Below are positions 43,285-51,514 of a stretch of DNA of 64,000 bases, in pieces; positions within the stretch are counted from its first letter, which is position 1, and every line of letters starts with the position of its first letter. The stretch is from assembly GCA_035527715.1 (NCBI GenBank), contig DATKZY010000190.1, forward strand, positions 15,288 through 79,287, in the 5' to 3' direction. The position numbers and the translations under genes are program-made. Under the pieces are notes generated by a model. It was not told the DNA's origin, did no database searches, and saw only the letters and a list, made by a program, of their open reading frames with translations. The DNA is from DSUN01 sp035527715. GTDB lineage: Bacteria; Planctomycetota; PUPC01; DSUN01.

Positions 43285-45435
43285 ATGAAGCGTATTCCCC
43301 TCTTGCTGATGCTTCTGTGCGGCGTCGCCGGCGCCGACGTGGTGGTCCAGCGATGGGGTGTTGCGGGGCACGTGCAGCACCCCGGCACGCTCCAATTCAA
43401 GAGCGAAGGCGCGCAGGGCACGCTGCTGACCTTCGACCTCGCGGCCCTGCCGAAAGGAGCCAAGGTCTATCGGGCGCGCCTCGTCTTCGAGCGCGAGGGC
43501 ATGTACGGACGGCGCTTCTCTGTCCTGTTGCCTTGGCCGGAGGACGGGTCGCTCCACGGCCCCGTGATGTCCCGCCTGCACCTGGCGTATCCCTGGCACC
43601 GTTGGTTCGACGCGACGCGCCTGGTCGCGAACACGGCGCAGCGTGGGGACAGGGAGGTCCGTCTACTGCTTCGTGAGGCGCCGAACTTCAGGCGCGAGGC
43701 CACGTTCCTCGAGATCGCTTTCGAGGGAAGGCTGACCGAGAAGCTGCCGCAGGTCGCCGACCTCAAAGCCATCTCCCGCGCCGGTCAGGTCTTCCTCACC
43801 TTCCGCGAGATCGAGGACCTTTCGGAGGGCAAGGACGACTATTCGTGGGGCGCGCTCATCAAGAAGTCAAAGGGCTACAACCCCGAGATGCTCGTGCCGA
43901 ACGACGCGGCGCGCGAGATCCGCTACCGCGTCTATCGCGCCGACAAGCCCATCACAGCGAAGTCCATCGGCGAGGCCGAGTTACTCGCCGAGGTCGTGCC
44001 TGGCTCGCGCTTCAACACCCGCCAGGTCCGACGCATCTGGACCGGCGAGCAGACGCCCTCCCTCCTCGACGAGAAGTTCGTCGCCGTCCGCCTCGCGGTC
44101 GAGGACGGCAAGCCGCTGCCTTCGGGCATCGGCAAATACGTCCACACCGTGGCAAGGGACGGCAAGGGCTACTACGCGGCGGTCGTGGCCATCAATGGCG
44201 TCGAGAACACGCTCGACGTGCCGTGCGTCGGCCCCGTCGAGGAAAAGGTCGCCCCGCCCGAGCCGGTGATGTACAGGGAAGTGGTCAGCGAGGTGCGCGA
44301 CCGCGACAAGAAGCTTCAATACGTCCAGCGATGGTACAACTGGTACGTCGGCCCGCCGCTGTCGCACATTCCGCTGTGCTACGATGTGGTGGTGGGCTTC
44401 TGCCCCGAGCGGCTGAAGAAGCCGGCATCGCTCTACATTCACCGCGGGCACTCGTGGATCATCGAGCCCGAGCCGGTGGGGCCGCGGGTGACCGACGGCC
44501 TCGACCTCGCCCACTGCTCGGATTCGCCGAACGCCTTCTGGATGGGCATCAACGAGGCGTGCCACACGCTCAAGGGCGTCGAGGAGGGCAAGTGGCAGCC
44601 CTTCCCGCAGCGCCGCCAGGAGGCGCTCATCGCGTGGCTCGACCGCCAGTTCGGCCTCGACCGCGAGCGGATCGTCGTCGCCCTCGGCGCCTGGGGCATG
44701 ATGGAGTTCACCAAGCCCGACATCTATGCCTGGGTCCACGGCTGGGGCATGCCCGAGGTCACGAAGGGCTTCCAGGCCTGGCAGCGCGCCTGCGGCGTCT
44801 GGGGCGGCGTCGAGCCCTACGCCAGCCGCCCCAACGAGGAGAATCCCTTCTGGGTGCAGGACTACACGCGCTACATCCTGGAGAACCCGACGAAAGAGAC
44901 GCCCTTCTTCGACATTCACATGGGCTGGGGCGCGCACTTCACCGAGATGGGCTGGCCTCCCTGGCCGCGATTCCTGCGGGCGATGATTGACACGAAGCGC
45001 CCGTTCGCCTGCCGCTGGCAGGTGCGGAGCGAGAAGCGGCCGGCCATCCGCCGCAACCAGTCGGTGCCTGCCTTCGGCAACTGCTCGCTCGACGACAACC
45101 CCGGCGTCGGCGACCTTGCCAACGGCGAGACCTTCAGCGCCCAGATCAACGGCTACCTCAACTGGGACTCGGAGAGCATCGTGGACGAGCCAGGCCGCTG
45201 GGAGATGACCGCCTGGCTCGACGACTCTGCCCCCCTCCCCTCTTGCACCGTGGACCTCACGCCCCGCAAGTGCCAGAAGTTCATGGCCAAGCCTGGCGAG
45301 ACGTTCCGATGGTCGAACGCCACGGGTGACAAGGAGGCCCAGTCCGGCGCCGCCGTCGCCGACAAATGGGGCCTGGTGACGCTCTCGGGCCTCCAGGTGT
45401 CTAAGGCGAAGTCGCGCGTCAAGATCGAGCGATAG
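43285..45435 (+). CDS. Secreted paralogue of the previous protein, without CBM9
   Basis: 716 aa, ATG 43285 with a GAGGTGA SD, 7 bases after the previous stop. Signal peptide MKRIPLLLMLLCGVAGA. Residues ~20-145 form a DNRLRE-like domain (LLTFDLAALPKGAKVYRARL), then a region collinear with the previous protein (ITAKSIGEAELLAEV; RQEALIAWLDRQFGLDRERI; VPAFGNCSLDD). It lacks the N-terminal CBM9 module. The hydrolase elbow here reads ALGAWG, again without serine, so both may be binding proteins. Tandem duplication. Confidence 0.7.
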   Translation: MKRIPLLLMLLCGVAGADVVVQRWGVAGHVQHPGTLQFKSEGAQGTLLTFDLAALPKGAKVYRARLVFEREGMYGRRFSVLLPWPEDGSLHGPVMSRLHLAYPWHRWFDATRLVANTAQRGDREVRLLLREAPNFRREATFLEIAFEGRLTEKLPQVADLKAISRAGQVFLTFREIEDLSEGKDDYSWGALIKKSKGYNPEMLVPNDAAREIRYRVYRADKPITAKSIGEAELLAEVVPGSRFNTRQVRRIWTGEQTPSLLDEKFVAVRLAVEDGKPLPSGIGKYVHTVARDGKGYYAAVVAINGVENTLDVPCVGPVEEKVAPPEPVMYREVVSEVRDRDKKLQYVQRWYNWYVGPPLSHIPLCYDVVVGFCPERLKKPASLYIHRGHSWIIEPEPVGPRVTDGLDLAHCSDSPNAFWMGINEACHTLKGVEEGKWQPFPQRRQEALIAWLDRQFGLDRERIVVALGAWGMMEFTKPDIYAWVHGWGMPEVTKGFQAWQRACGVWGGVEPYASRPNEENPFWVQDYTRYILENPTKETPFFDIHMGWGAHFTEMGWPPWPRFLRAMIDTKRPFACRWQVRSEKRPAIRRNQSVPAFGNCSLDDNPGVGDLANGETFSAQINGYLNWDSESIVDEPGRWEMTAWLDDSAPLPSCTVDLTPRKCQKFMAKPGETFRWSNATGDKEAQSGAAVADKWGLVTLSGLQVSKAKSRVKIER

Positions 45436-45448
45436 CGGCGGATCTGCC

Positions 45449-46483
45449 ATGGCTCAAGCGACTCGTTCCCGCGTCCTACTGGTCCTATACGTCCTATCGG
45501 TCCTATGCCGCGCGAATGGGCAGGATGCGCCGGACACCGCGGCGCGCCAGCTCGCGGAACTGAGCAGCCCCGACGCGGCGACGCGCGCCGCGGCGGCGAA
45601 GGCACTGGTGGAGGTCGGGCCGGGGGCGCTGTTCCAAGTCTGCCCCTTCATCCAGAAGCACCTCGGCGACAAGGAGGAGCACGCCTGGCGCGCGGCCTAC
45701 TGGGCCGAGGAGCAGATCGCCCTCCGCTGCCAGGACGACCCGCACCTGGACGACTACTACCGCACGCTGAAACCCGTGAAGCTGCCGACGATGGCGGCGA
45801 AGCTGCCCGGTGGCTTGACGATGGAGTTTGTGAGGGTTCCCGCGGGCACATTCGTCCAGGGCAGCGGCAACCCCGGCACGGGTGTGCTGCTGGCCACGGA
45901 CCTGCCGTGCAACTATGCCCCGGTGCGCAAGGTGACGCTCACGAAGCCCTTCTGGCTCGCCCGCGGCGAGGTGTCGCAGGCCGAGTGGGAGGCGGTGATG
46001 GGCTTCAACCGCAGCCGCGAGCGCTGGCCCCACCGAGCGGTCGAGGCGGTCTCGTGGCACGAGGCGCTGGAGTTCTGCCGCCGCCTCTCGAAGCTCAACC
46101 CGCCCCACGAATTCACGCTGCCCACCGAGGCCCAGTGGGAGCACGCCTGCCGCGCCGGCGGCACGTCGCGCCACGCCTTCGGCAACGAGAGGCTGCTCCG
46201 CGGCGACTCGCGGCTCGACGAGGGCGGCCCCTGGCACGAGAACCGCTTCGGCCTCCGCCACCTGCACGACAGCGTGTTCGAGTGGTGTCTCGACTGGTTC
46301 GGCGTCCACCCCGAGGAGGCGGTGACCGACCCGACGGGTCCTGAGACAGGCCAGTACCGCGCCATCCGCAGCAACTACCGCTGCTGCTCCGCCGCCGAGT
46401 GCCGCTCCGCCCACCGCTTCGGCTTCGAGCCCGACATCCAACGCCACGGCGTCGGCTTCCGCATCGCCTGCCTCGCGAAGTGA
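45449..46483 (+). CDS. Secreted formylglycine-generating-enzyme-like (SUMF1) protein
   Basis: 344 aa. Residues ~1-25 are a signal peptide encoded by a tandem repeat (45473-45506). Residues ~30-95 are helical, HEAT-like. Residues ~115-344 are a SUMF1/FGE-sulfatase fold: GGLTMEFVRVPAGTF, then VSWHEALEFCRRLS, LPTEAQWEHACRAG and a C-terminal GFRIA. The canonical FGE active-site cysteine pair is not clear, so it may be a non-enzymatic FGE-sulfatase-domain protein. Ends before a strong hairpin. Confidence 0.8.
   Translation: MAQATRSRVLLVLYVLSVLCRANGQDAPDTAARQLAELSSPDAATRAAAAKALVEVGPGALFQVCPFIQKHLGDKEEHAWRAAYWAEEQIALRCQDDPHLDDYYRTLKPVKLPTMAAKLPGGLTMEFVRVPAGTFVQGSGNPGTGVLLATDLPCNYAPVRKVTLTKPFWLARGEVSQAEWEAVMGFNRSRERWPHRAVEAVSWHEALEFCRRLSKLNPPHEFTLPTEAQWEHACRAGGTSRHAFGNERLLRGDSRLDEGGPWHENRFGLRHLHDSVFEWCLDWFGVHPEEAVTDPTGPETGQYRAIRSNYRCCSAAECRSAHRFGFEPDIQRHGVGFRIACLAK
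45473..45506 (+). repeat. Tandem GTCCTAY-type repeat coding for a signal peptide
   Basis: Four copies of a ~9-base unit (GTCCTACTG, GTCCTATAC, GTCCTATCG, GTCCTAT). In frame it encodes the hydrophobic core VLLVLYVLSVL. Confidence 0.6.
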
Positions 46484-46497
46484 TAAGAGGCCACGGA

Positions 46498-46545
46498 GGC
46501 GGGGGAGGGAACCTCTCTTCGGCAAGAAAGGTTCCCTCCCCCGCC
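46498..46545 (+). terminator. Long hairpin after the SUMF1 gene
   Basis: Arms 46498-46514 and 46529-46545 are perfect 17-base inverted repeats around a 14-base loop, 14 bases past the stop. No U-tract follows, so it could be a rho-independent-like barrier, an RNA-stabilising 3' hairpin or a dispersed repeat. Confidence 0.45.
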
Positions 46546-46632
46546 GCCCCCACCTCCCCAAGAACTTCTGTAGTCGGCTGCCGCCGCGCGACCTGCGCGC
46601 ATCCGCCATTGCACCCGGGTCCTTCTTCCTGC

Positions 46633-46661
46633 TTGACTCCCGCGGGCCAACCGCGCACTAT
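46633..46661 (+). promoter_or_regulatory. Sigma70-type promoter for the 46718 gene
   Basis: TTGACT (46633-46638), 17-base spacer, CACTAT (46656-46661). Confidence 0.48.
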
Positions 46662-46717
46662 GGGTGCCAGGGTGGGAGGGTGGCGGACGAACTTTGTCGG
46701 TGAGAAGGAGTGTTGCG

Positions 46718-48952
46718 ATGTGGCGCAGGACTGCCCTTGTGCTTGGTTTCTGCCTGTGGGCCGGGGCATCGCGGGCCGAGTTGACCATGCTTCAGAACGG
46801 CACGGCACCCACGCAGGACTATGCCGGGTGCAAGGACACGTGGATCAGCGACGGGGACTGGGAGAGGAACCGCGACAACGGCAGAAGCCCCACCCTGCGC
46901 TGCGGCGGCAAGCGCGCCATTCTCATCCAGTTCGACCTCTCGCCCATCCCGAAAGACCACACGATCCACAAGGCCCTCCTGTGGCTCGCCGACGTGGAGT
47001 TCCCGCGCCCCCGCGACGGCAAGTGGCCCGTCACGGTCCTTGCCTGGCGCCTCATCCGCGACTGGAACGATAACGCGAACTGGCTGGAGCATACGCGGAC
47101 GAACTACAAGGCGGCCGACGCGGGCGACTGGAAGACCCCCGGCGGCGAGCTGGACGCCGAGACCGACTTCGCTCAGGGTGAGAAGGGCCTCATCGCCTCC
47201 GACGCGCTCCGCGCCGTGGGCGGCGGCCACATCCACGACCTGGACATCACAGCCATCGTTCAGCTCTGGCACGCCGGCAAGCTGCCGAACCACGGCCTCG
47301 CCCTCGTCGCCCCGCCCAAGAGCCACGGCTGCCACGTCGCCAGCAGCCAGTGGTACGTCCCCTCCCATCGCCCGGCGCTCCTGGTCTACCACGGGCCAAA
47401 GGGCGCCGCACCCTCGACGGTCGCGCCCCCGGAGGAAGCTCCAAAGGACATCGCGCTCGACCCCATCGCGCAGACGCCTGACGCCGGTAAGGCCCAGGGC
47501 GACTACGCGCCCGTGCGCGTCGGCCAGAACTCGAGTTGCGCGCTGCGCGGCGCCACCACCGACGCCTACATCAAGGAGGCGGTCGAGCGCTTCCCCGGCA
47601 CGTGGGGCTGGATGACCATGTGCCGCGCGGGCGGCGTGGCGGGCGACCTCAGCCACGCGCTCCTCTACTTCGACCTGAAGGACATCCCCAGGCACGCCTC
47701 CGTTCAGTCGGCGAAGCTCCACCTCTCGCTCGTGCCGCAGACGAGTCGGCAGGCGACGGAATACCGCTACGGGGCGTTCCTGCTGAAGCTCCCCGAATCC
47801 CCCGGCTGGAGCCCCGCTGAGGTCACCGCGCTGGAGTGCAAGGCCGGCGTACCTTGGCCGCGGGACTTCTGGTCGTGCGTCGGGACCAAGCCCGTCGCCC
47901 TCGGCAAGGCCATCACCCGCAAGGAGAAGGACCGGACGATCCTCGACGCGATGGAGTTCGACCTCACGGGCGCGGTGCGGGCGTGGGTGCAGGGGAAGGT
48001 CCCGAATTGCGGCATCGTGCTCGACAACCGCATCGAGGGCGGGGCCTACGATTTCCACAGCTCGCGCAGCTTCGACCCCAAGCTGCGGCCCTATCTCGAA
48101 ATCAGCCTTTCGCCTGCAATCCCGAAAGACCGCCTGAAGGCGGAACTACAAACGGTCACCCCCGGCCTCCCGCCCGGCGACTACTGGGTCGAGCCGATGC
48201 GCGAGGCCCACAAGCGCTTCAAGGGCAAGCCCGGCACCCTCGCCCAGTACGGCGACAGCATCACCGTCACCATGGCCTACCTCGCCGGCTACTCCTGGGC
48301 AGGGAAAATCCAGCCCAAGAACTGCCTGCCCGACGTCCAGAAGGAGATGGACGCCGTGGCCGCCTACTCCGACCTCAAGCTCTGGCGCACCTGGAAGGGC
48401 GGCGAGTGGGGCAACACGGGCATGATGAAGAGCGACTGGCTGATCAACAACATTGACGGCTGGCAGAAGAAGATGAACCCCGAGGTCTCTGTCATCCTCT
48501 TCGGCACCAACGACCTGGGGAGCCTCTGCCCGCCCGAATACACCGAGAACATGGCCGCATCGGTCCGCCGCATGCTCGCCGACGGCACGGTGCCGATGCT
48601 CACCACGGTGCCGCCCGCCTCGGGCCGGCCCATCGCCCGCGAGTACTGGCTCGCCGGCCTGAGCATCGCCCACGGCCTGAAGGTGCCCGTGATTGACTAC
48701 TACGCCGAGATCATGCGGCGGCGGCCCGACGACTGGGACGGTCGTCTCGAGAAATTCGGCAAGCCCCGCGACGGCTACCAGGTGCCCACGCTCATCTCCG
48801 GCGACGGCACGCACCCCTCCAACCCCAAGCAGTTCGTCGGCGATTTCAGCGACGAGGCCCTCAACTCCAGCGGCTACACCCTGCGCGACTATATGACCCT
48901 TCGCACGTACTACCAGGTCATCGCAAAGGTTGTGCGGCCCGAGGCCAAGTGA
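46718..48952 (+). CDS. Secreted double-DNRLRE-like - SGNH hydrolase protein
   Basis: 744 aa, ATG 46718 with AAGGAG 7 bases upstream; signal peptide ends GASRAE. Two DNRLRE-like sandwich domains (~20-225: AILIQFDLSPIPKDHTIHKA; ~265-470: LLYFDLKDIPRHASVQSAKL). The C-terminal ~250 residues are an SGNH hydrolase: QYGDSIT (Ser ~511), LFGTNDLG and DGTHPSN (~696) form the block I/III/V pattern. Likely secreted esterase. A palindrome at 48130-48143 is translated in the linker. Confidence 0.78.
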   Translation: MWRRTALVLGFCLWAGASRAELTMLQNGTAPTQDYAGCKDTWISDGDWERNRDNGRSPTLRCGGKRAILIQFDLSPIPKDHTIHKALLWLADVEFPRPRDGKWPVTVLAWRLIRDWNDNANWLEHTRTNYKAADAGDWKTPGGELDAETDFAQGEKGLIASDALRAVGGGHIHDLDITAIVQLWHAGKLPNHGLALVAPPKSHGCHVASSQWYVPSHRPALLVYHGPKGAAPSTVAPPEEAPKDIALDPIAQTPDAGKAQGDYAPVRVGQNSSCALRGATTDAYIKEAVERFPGTWGWMTMCRAGGVAGDLSHALLYFDLKDIPRHASVQSAKLHLSLVPQTSRQATEYRYGAFLLKLPESPGWSPAEVTALECKAGVPWPRDFWSCVGTKPVALGKAITRKEKDRTILDAMEFDLTGAVRAWVQGKVPNCGIVLDNRIEGGAYDFHSSRSFDPKLRPYLEISLSPAIPKDRLKAELQTVTPGLPPGDYWVEPMREAHKRFKGKPGTLAQYGDSITVTMAYLAGYSWAGKIQPKNCLPDVQKEMDAVAAYSDLKLWRTWKGGEWGNTGMMKSDWLINNIDGWQKKMNPEVSVILFGTNDLGSLCPPEYTENMAASVRRMLADGTVPMLTTVPPASGRPIAREYWLAGLSIAHGLKVPVIDYYAEIMRRRPDDWDGRLEKFGKPRDGYQVPTLISGDGTHPSNPKQFVGDFSDEALNSSGYTLRDYMTLRTYYQVIAKVVRPEAK
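48130..48143 (+). repeat. CCGCCTGAAGGCGG palindrome in coding sequence
   Basis: Part of a PVC-type repeat continuing AACTACAAACGG; lies in the linker before the SGNH domain and is read as DRLKAELQT. Confidence 0.5.
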
Positions 48953-48981
48953 GCCCTGTGCGAGGCCCGGTGTTGGCGCAT

Positions 48982-49106
48982 GCTACAGGGGGCCAGAGTG
49001 GCACCCTGCAGGCGCTGCATGCCGCAAGTGTCGCCATGGCAATGGCTTATGGTCTGGATGCCAGAGGGCCAGACCGGCTTCGAGGGGTCGAGTTGGCCCC
49101 CTGTCG
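48982..49106. repeat. ~120-base repeat element with inverted ends
   Basis: Ends share inverted ACAGGGGGCCA / TGGCCCCCTGT. It lies exactly where the start and signal peptide of the following gene should be. Confidence 0.5.
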
Positions 49107-49109
49107 CGC

Positions 49110-50006
49110 GAGGCGCCGGCGGAGAAGCCGGCGGCGCCACCGCAGGAGCAGCCAGCGGCCAAGCCCGCCGCCCCTCCCCTGCCCCTCCATTCGCTCGAGG
49201 GCTTTTCGGGCGTCTACCTCACCGAGACGGCCTACTTCGCCAACGCGCCCGAGGGCGACGCCATCGCGGGCAAGCCCTGCTTCGCTTTCTCAGCCGTCCG
49301 GATCGGCCAGAAGGACCTCGAATCCCTCTCGATGACAGTGAACCTGATGAACCGCGTGGAGTTCGGCTACTCGTTCCAGCGCCTGGGGCTGGGCGACTGG
49401 GGCCACGATATTCGGAAGGCGACGGGGCTGGACCTCGACCACCACTCCTCGCTCCTCCACACCGTGGGCGCGCGCGTGATGCTCGTCCGCGAGGGCGAGG
49501 GCGGCAATCCCTGGGTCCCCGCCATCACCGCAGGCATCCGCTTCAAGAAGAACACGACGATTGGCGACATCAACGACGATCTCGCCGGCGTGCCGAGGCT
49601 GCTGGGATACAGGAACGACCACAGCGTGGACTACACGCTCGCGGCCAGCAAGACCTTCGTGGGCGTCCTGCCCAAGCCGTTCATCCTCTCGGTCGGCCTG
49701 CGCAGCACCGAGGCCATCCACGCCGGCTTCGTGGGCTTCGCCAGGGACCGCCACACCATGTTCGAATGCCACGGCATCTTCTTCCTCACCGACCACCTGG
49801 TGCTGGCCGGCGAGTATCGGCGGATGCCCAAGGAGTTGGCGGCCCTGGGCAAGCTGGTGCGCGAGCCCGACGACTGGTGGTCGCTCGCCTTCGCCTACGT
49901 CATCAACGAGCACGCGACGGCCACGTGGGGCTTTGCCCATCTCGGCAGCGTGCTCAACCACAACGAGCGCTGCTGCCCCCTCGTCCAGCTCAAGTGGGAG
50001 TTCTGA
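49110..50006 (+). CDS. DUF3034-like outer-membrane protein with disrupted 5' end
   Basis: The recognisable coding part (~298 codons) starts with a proline/alanine-rich linker (EAPAEKPAAPPQEQP), then GFSGVYLTETAYF and NRVEFGYSFQRLGLGDWG, ending in VQLKWEF. The strand pattern resembles DUF3034-type outer-membrane beta-barrels. No usable start or signal peptide exists in frame: the only upstream candidates are a TTG inside the previous gene (48930) or a CTG at 49101. The expected N-terminus is replaced by a repeat element. Downstream codons remain intact, so the damage looks recent or the true start is unusual. Confidence 0.55.
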   Translation, partial: EAPAEKPAAPPQEQPAAKPAAPPLPLHSLEGFSGVYLTETAYFANAPEGDAIAGKPCFAFSAVRIGQKDLESLSMTVNLMNRVEFGYSFQRLGLGDWGHDIRKATGLDLDHHSSLLHTVGARVMLVREGEGGNPWVPAITAGIRFKKNTTIGDINDDLAGVPRLLGYRNDHSVDYTLAASKTFVGVLPKPFILSVGLRSTEAIHAGFVGFARDRHTMFECHGIFFLTDHLVLAGEYRRMPKELAALGKLVREPDDWWSLAFAYVINEHATATWGFAHLGSVLNHNERCCPLVQLKWEF

Positions 50007-50127
50007 CCCTCGCGGGCCTCGCTCCCGCGCCCGATTCCACCGACCCGCGCGAACGCCTCCCGCCCTCTGGGCCGGAGGCGTTTGCGTTTCCCGGCTCCCG
50101 GCAGCGCCCGATGCGTGACGGGCCGGA

Positions 50128-50165
50128 AGAGGAATTGCATAGTTGAACAACTATGCAATTCCTCT
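50128..50165. repeat. AT-rich perfect dyad
   Basis: 18-base arms around AA (arm AGAGGAATTGCATAGTTG), 122 bases beyond the DUF3034-like stop. Strikingly AT-rich for this window. Could be a bidirectional terminator or protein-binding site. Confidence 0.55.
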
Positions 50166-50215
50166 CCGCGGCTCCCCCGGCGACGGACGCGGCGCCTTGG
50201 GGCGGCCGGGGCAGC

Positions 50216-50241
50216 TTTGCATAGTTGAATAGGTGTGCAAA
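50216..50241. repeat. Imperfect dyad related to the 50128 element
   Basis: TTTGCATAGTTGAAT then AGGTGTGCAAA; shares TTGCATAGTTGAA with the dyad at 50128-50165. Nothing else is seen in the gene-free stretch 50007-50297. Confidence 0.4.
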
Positions 50242-50297
50242 CCTTGTGCGGGGCGGCTGGGAGCGCACGGAAGGCGGCGTGTCTGCGGCGTGGGATC

Positions 50298-51092
50298 TCA
50301 GGGGGTGGCAGCCACGGGGGGCCGTGGCGCACCCTCGGCCTCGTCCCTGGGCGCGGGAGGCTCGGGGTTGGAGGGGATGCGGATTCGGCGGCCGATGCGC
50401 AGGTTGCGCTCGGTGAGGCCAGGGTTGGCCTCGAGGATGCGTCGCCAGTAGCGGGTGGTGCCGTAGAAGCGCTCGGAGAGGCCGCTCGGGGTGTCGCCCG
50501 GCTGGATGATGTAGTCGCACGGCGTGGCCGGCAGCCCGCCCTCGGCGGCGGGCGGAGGGTCGGGCTCGACGGTCTTCTGGCCTGAGGCGTCCTTGCCGGC
50601 CTGGGGGCGGCGCCGCGGCGGGGTGAGGCCGCCGCCCTTGGGTGGCGTCTCGAGTTCGCTGGGGATGCGGGTGAACGACTGGAGCTGCCAGATGCCCTCG
50701 ATCCGTGCGAAGTGGTACTCGGCCTTGACCTTGGAGTTCGGGTAGTCCACGCGGAATCGTGCGACCGGGTGCTCCGGCCCCGTGCTGTCGGTGACGCCCG
50801 CCTGGCGAACCTCTGGCAGCTCGCCCGCCAGGTCGGGGGCCGCCATCAAGTGGAACATGCCGGCGAATTCGGCGAGGGAAACCTTGCCGCGGAAGCCGCC
50901 GTCGAGGGTGTTGTAGGCCCTCTCGACGGCGACGCCGACGGTGGGGATGCTGACGGGGGGCGGCGTGTGCGAGCGCCGGAAAAATGTCTCGTGCGCGATG
51001 TAGAGGAGCGCGAACAGGACGAGCGCGAAGACGAAGTAGCCCCAGTTCGAGCGCTTCTTGCCCGTCATCATCCACACGTTGCCGCGGCCCAT
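50298..51092 (-). CDS. LysM-domain membrane-anchored protein
   Basis: 264 aa, ATG 51092 with a GGAGGA SD. One transmembrane helix at ~17-33 (GYFVFALVLFALLYIA). Residues ~193-242 form a LysM domain (CDYIIQPGDTPSGLSERFYG then NLRIGRRIRIP), which binds peptidoglycan or chitin-like glycans. The region between is unrecognised; the C-terminus is proline/alanine-rich. Driven by a strong promoter. Confidence 0.8.
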   Translation of the reverse strand: MGRGNVWMMTGKKRSNWGYFVFALVLFALLYIAHETFFRRSHTPPPVSIPTVGVAVERAYNTLDGGFRGKVSLAEFAGMFHLMAAPDLAGELPEVRQAGVTDSTGPEHPVARFRVDYPNSKVKAEYHFARIEGIWQLQSFTRIPSELETPPKGGGLTPPRRRPQAGKDASGQKTVEPDPPPAAEGGLPATPCDYIIQPGDTPSGLSERFYGTTRYWRRILEANPGLTERNLRIGRRIRIPSNPEPPAPRDEAEGAPRPPVAATP

Positions 51093-51123
51093 GAGAGTCC
51101 TCCGATCGGGTGACCTGGCGCGG

Positions 51124-51152
51124 ATTCTAACCGGTGCACAGCCGCCTGTCAA
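51124..51152 (-). promoter_or_regulatory. Sigma70-type promoter for the LysM gene
   Basis: TTGACA (51152-51147), 17-base spacer, TAGAAT (51129-51124), 31 bases before the ATG. Confidence 0.75.
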
Positions 51153-51182
51153 CCCAAAATGTTGTGGACGGGGGATAATTTC

Positions 51183-51441
51183 GTGCAGCGGGTGGGGGGG
51201 GGGAGCCTTGGTCGCTGCACACGGCGTGGCCCGCTCAGGTGCCCGGGGGAACGGGCCTCCTGAGCGGGCGTCGAGCCCTTACATGAGAAAAGCCGGGTCT
51301 GCGCCCGACTTTTCTCCCGGCCACCGACCCGATGACCGTCGCCCTGATGGGCCATTATTCCAACCACACGTAGTATAGCATACGAACCTGAATCTGCGAT
51401 TAATCCTGGATTAAACCCCATTAATCTTGAGGATTTTTTTT
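51183..51441 (+). ncRNA. Candidate structured noncoding RNA
   Basis: No ORF fits this 422-base gap. Successive stems: GTGCAGCG/CGCTGCAC (51183-51190 with 51213-51220), GTGGCC/GGCCAC (51226-51231 with 51319-51324) enclosing CGCTCAGG/CCTGAGCG (51232-51239 with 51259-51266) and a 13-base stem (51285-51297 with 51304-51316). A terminator with T8 ends it. GATAAT at 51174-51179 could be a -10. The only gene upstream on this strand is far away and the flanking LysM gene points the other way. Strand is uncertain: the 13-base stem has C-A on the plus strand but G-U on the minus strand, and a minus-strand extended -10 (TGCTATACT) exists near 51377. Confidence 0.42.
51402..51441 (+). terminator. Rho-independent-type terminator
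   Basis: AATCCT/AGGATT and GATTAA/TTAATC stems around ACCCCA, followed by T8 (51434-51441). Confidence 0.55.
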
Positions 51442-51514
51442 CGCGTGACCCCATCTCGACCACGTGCGCAGGGTGGTGAAGATGGTCGAGATGGTAGAGA
51501 TGGGCGGGATGGAC

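Noticed and set aside
45473..45506. Tandem repeats as a CRISPR array
   Set aside because: Units are 9 bases with no spacers. The repeats at 58884-58914 likewise have no unique spacers. No cas genes are present.
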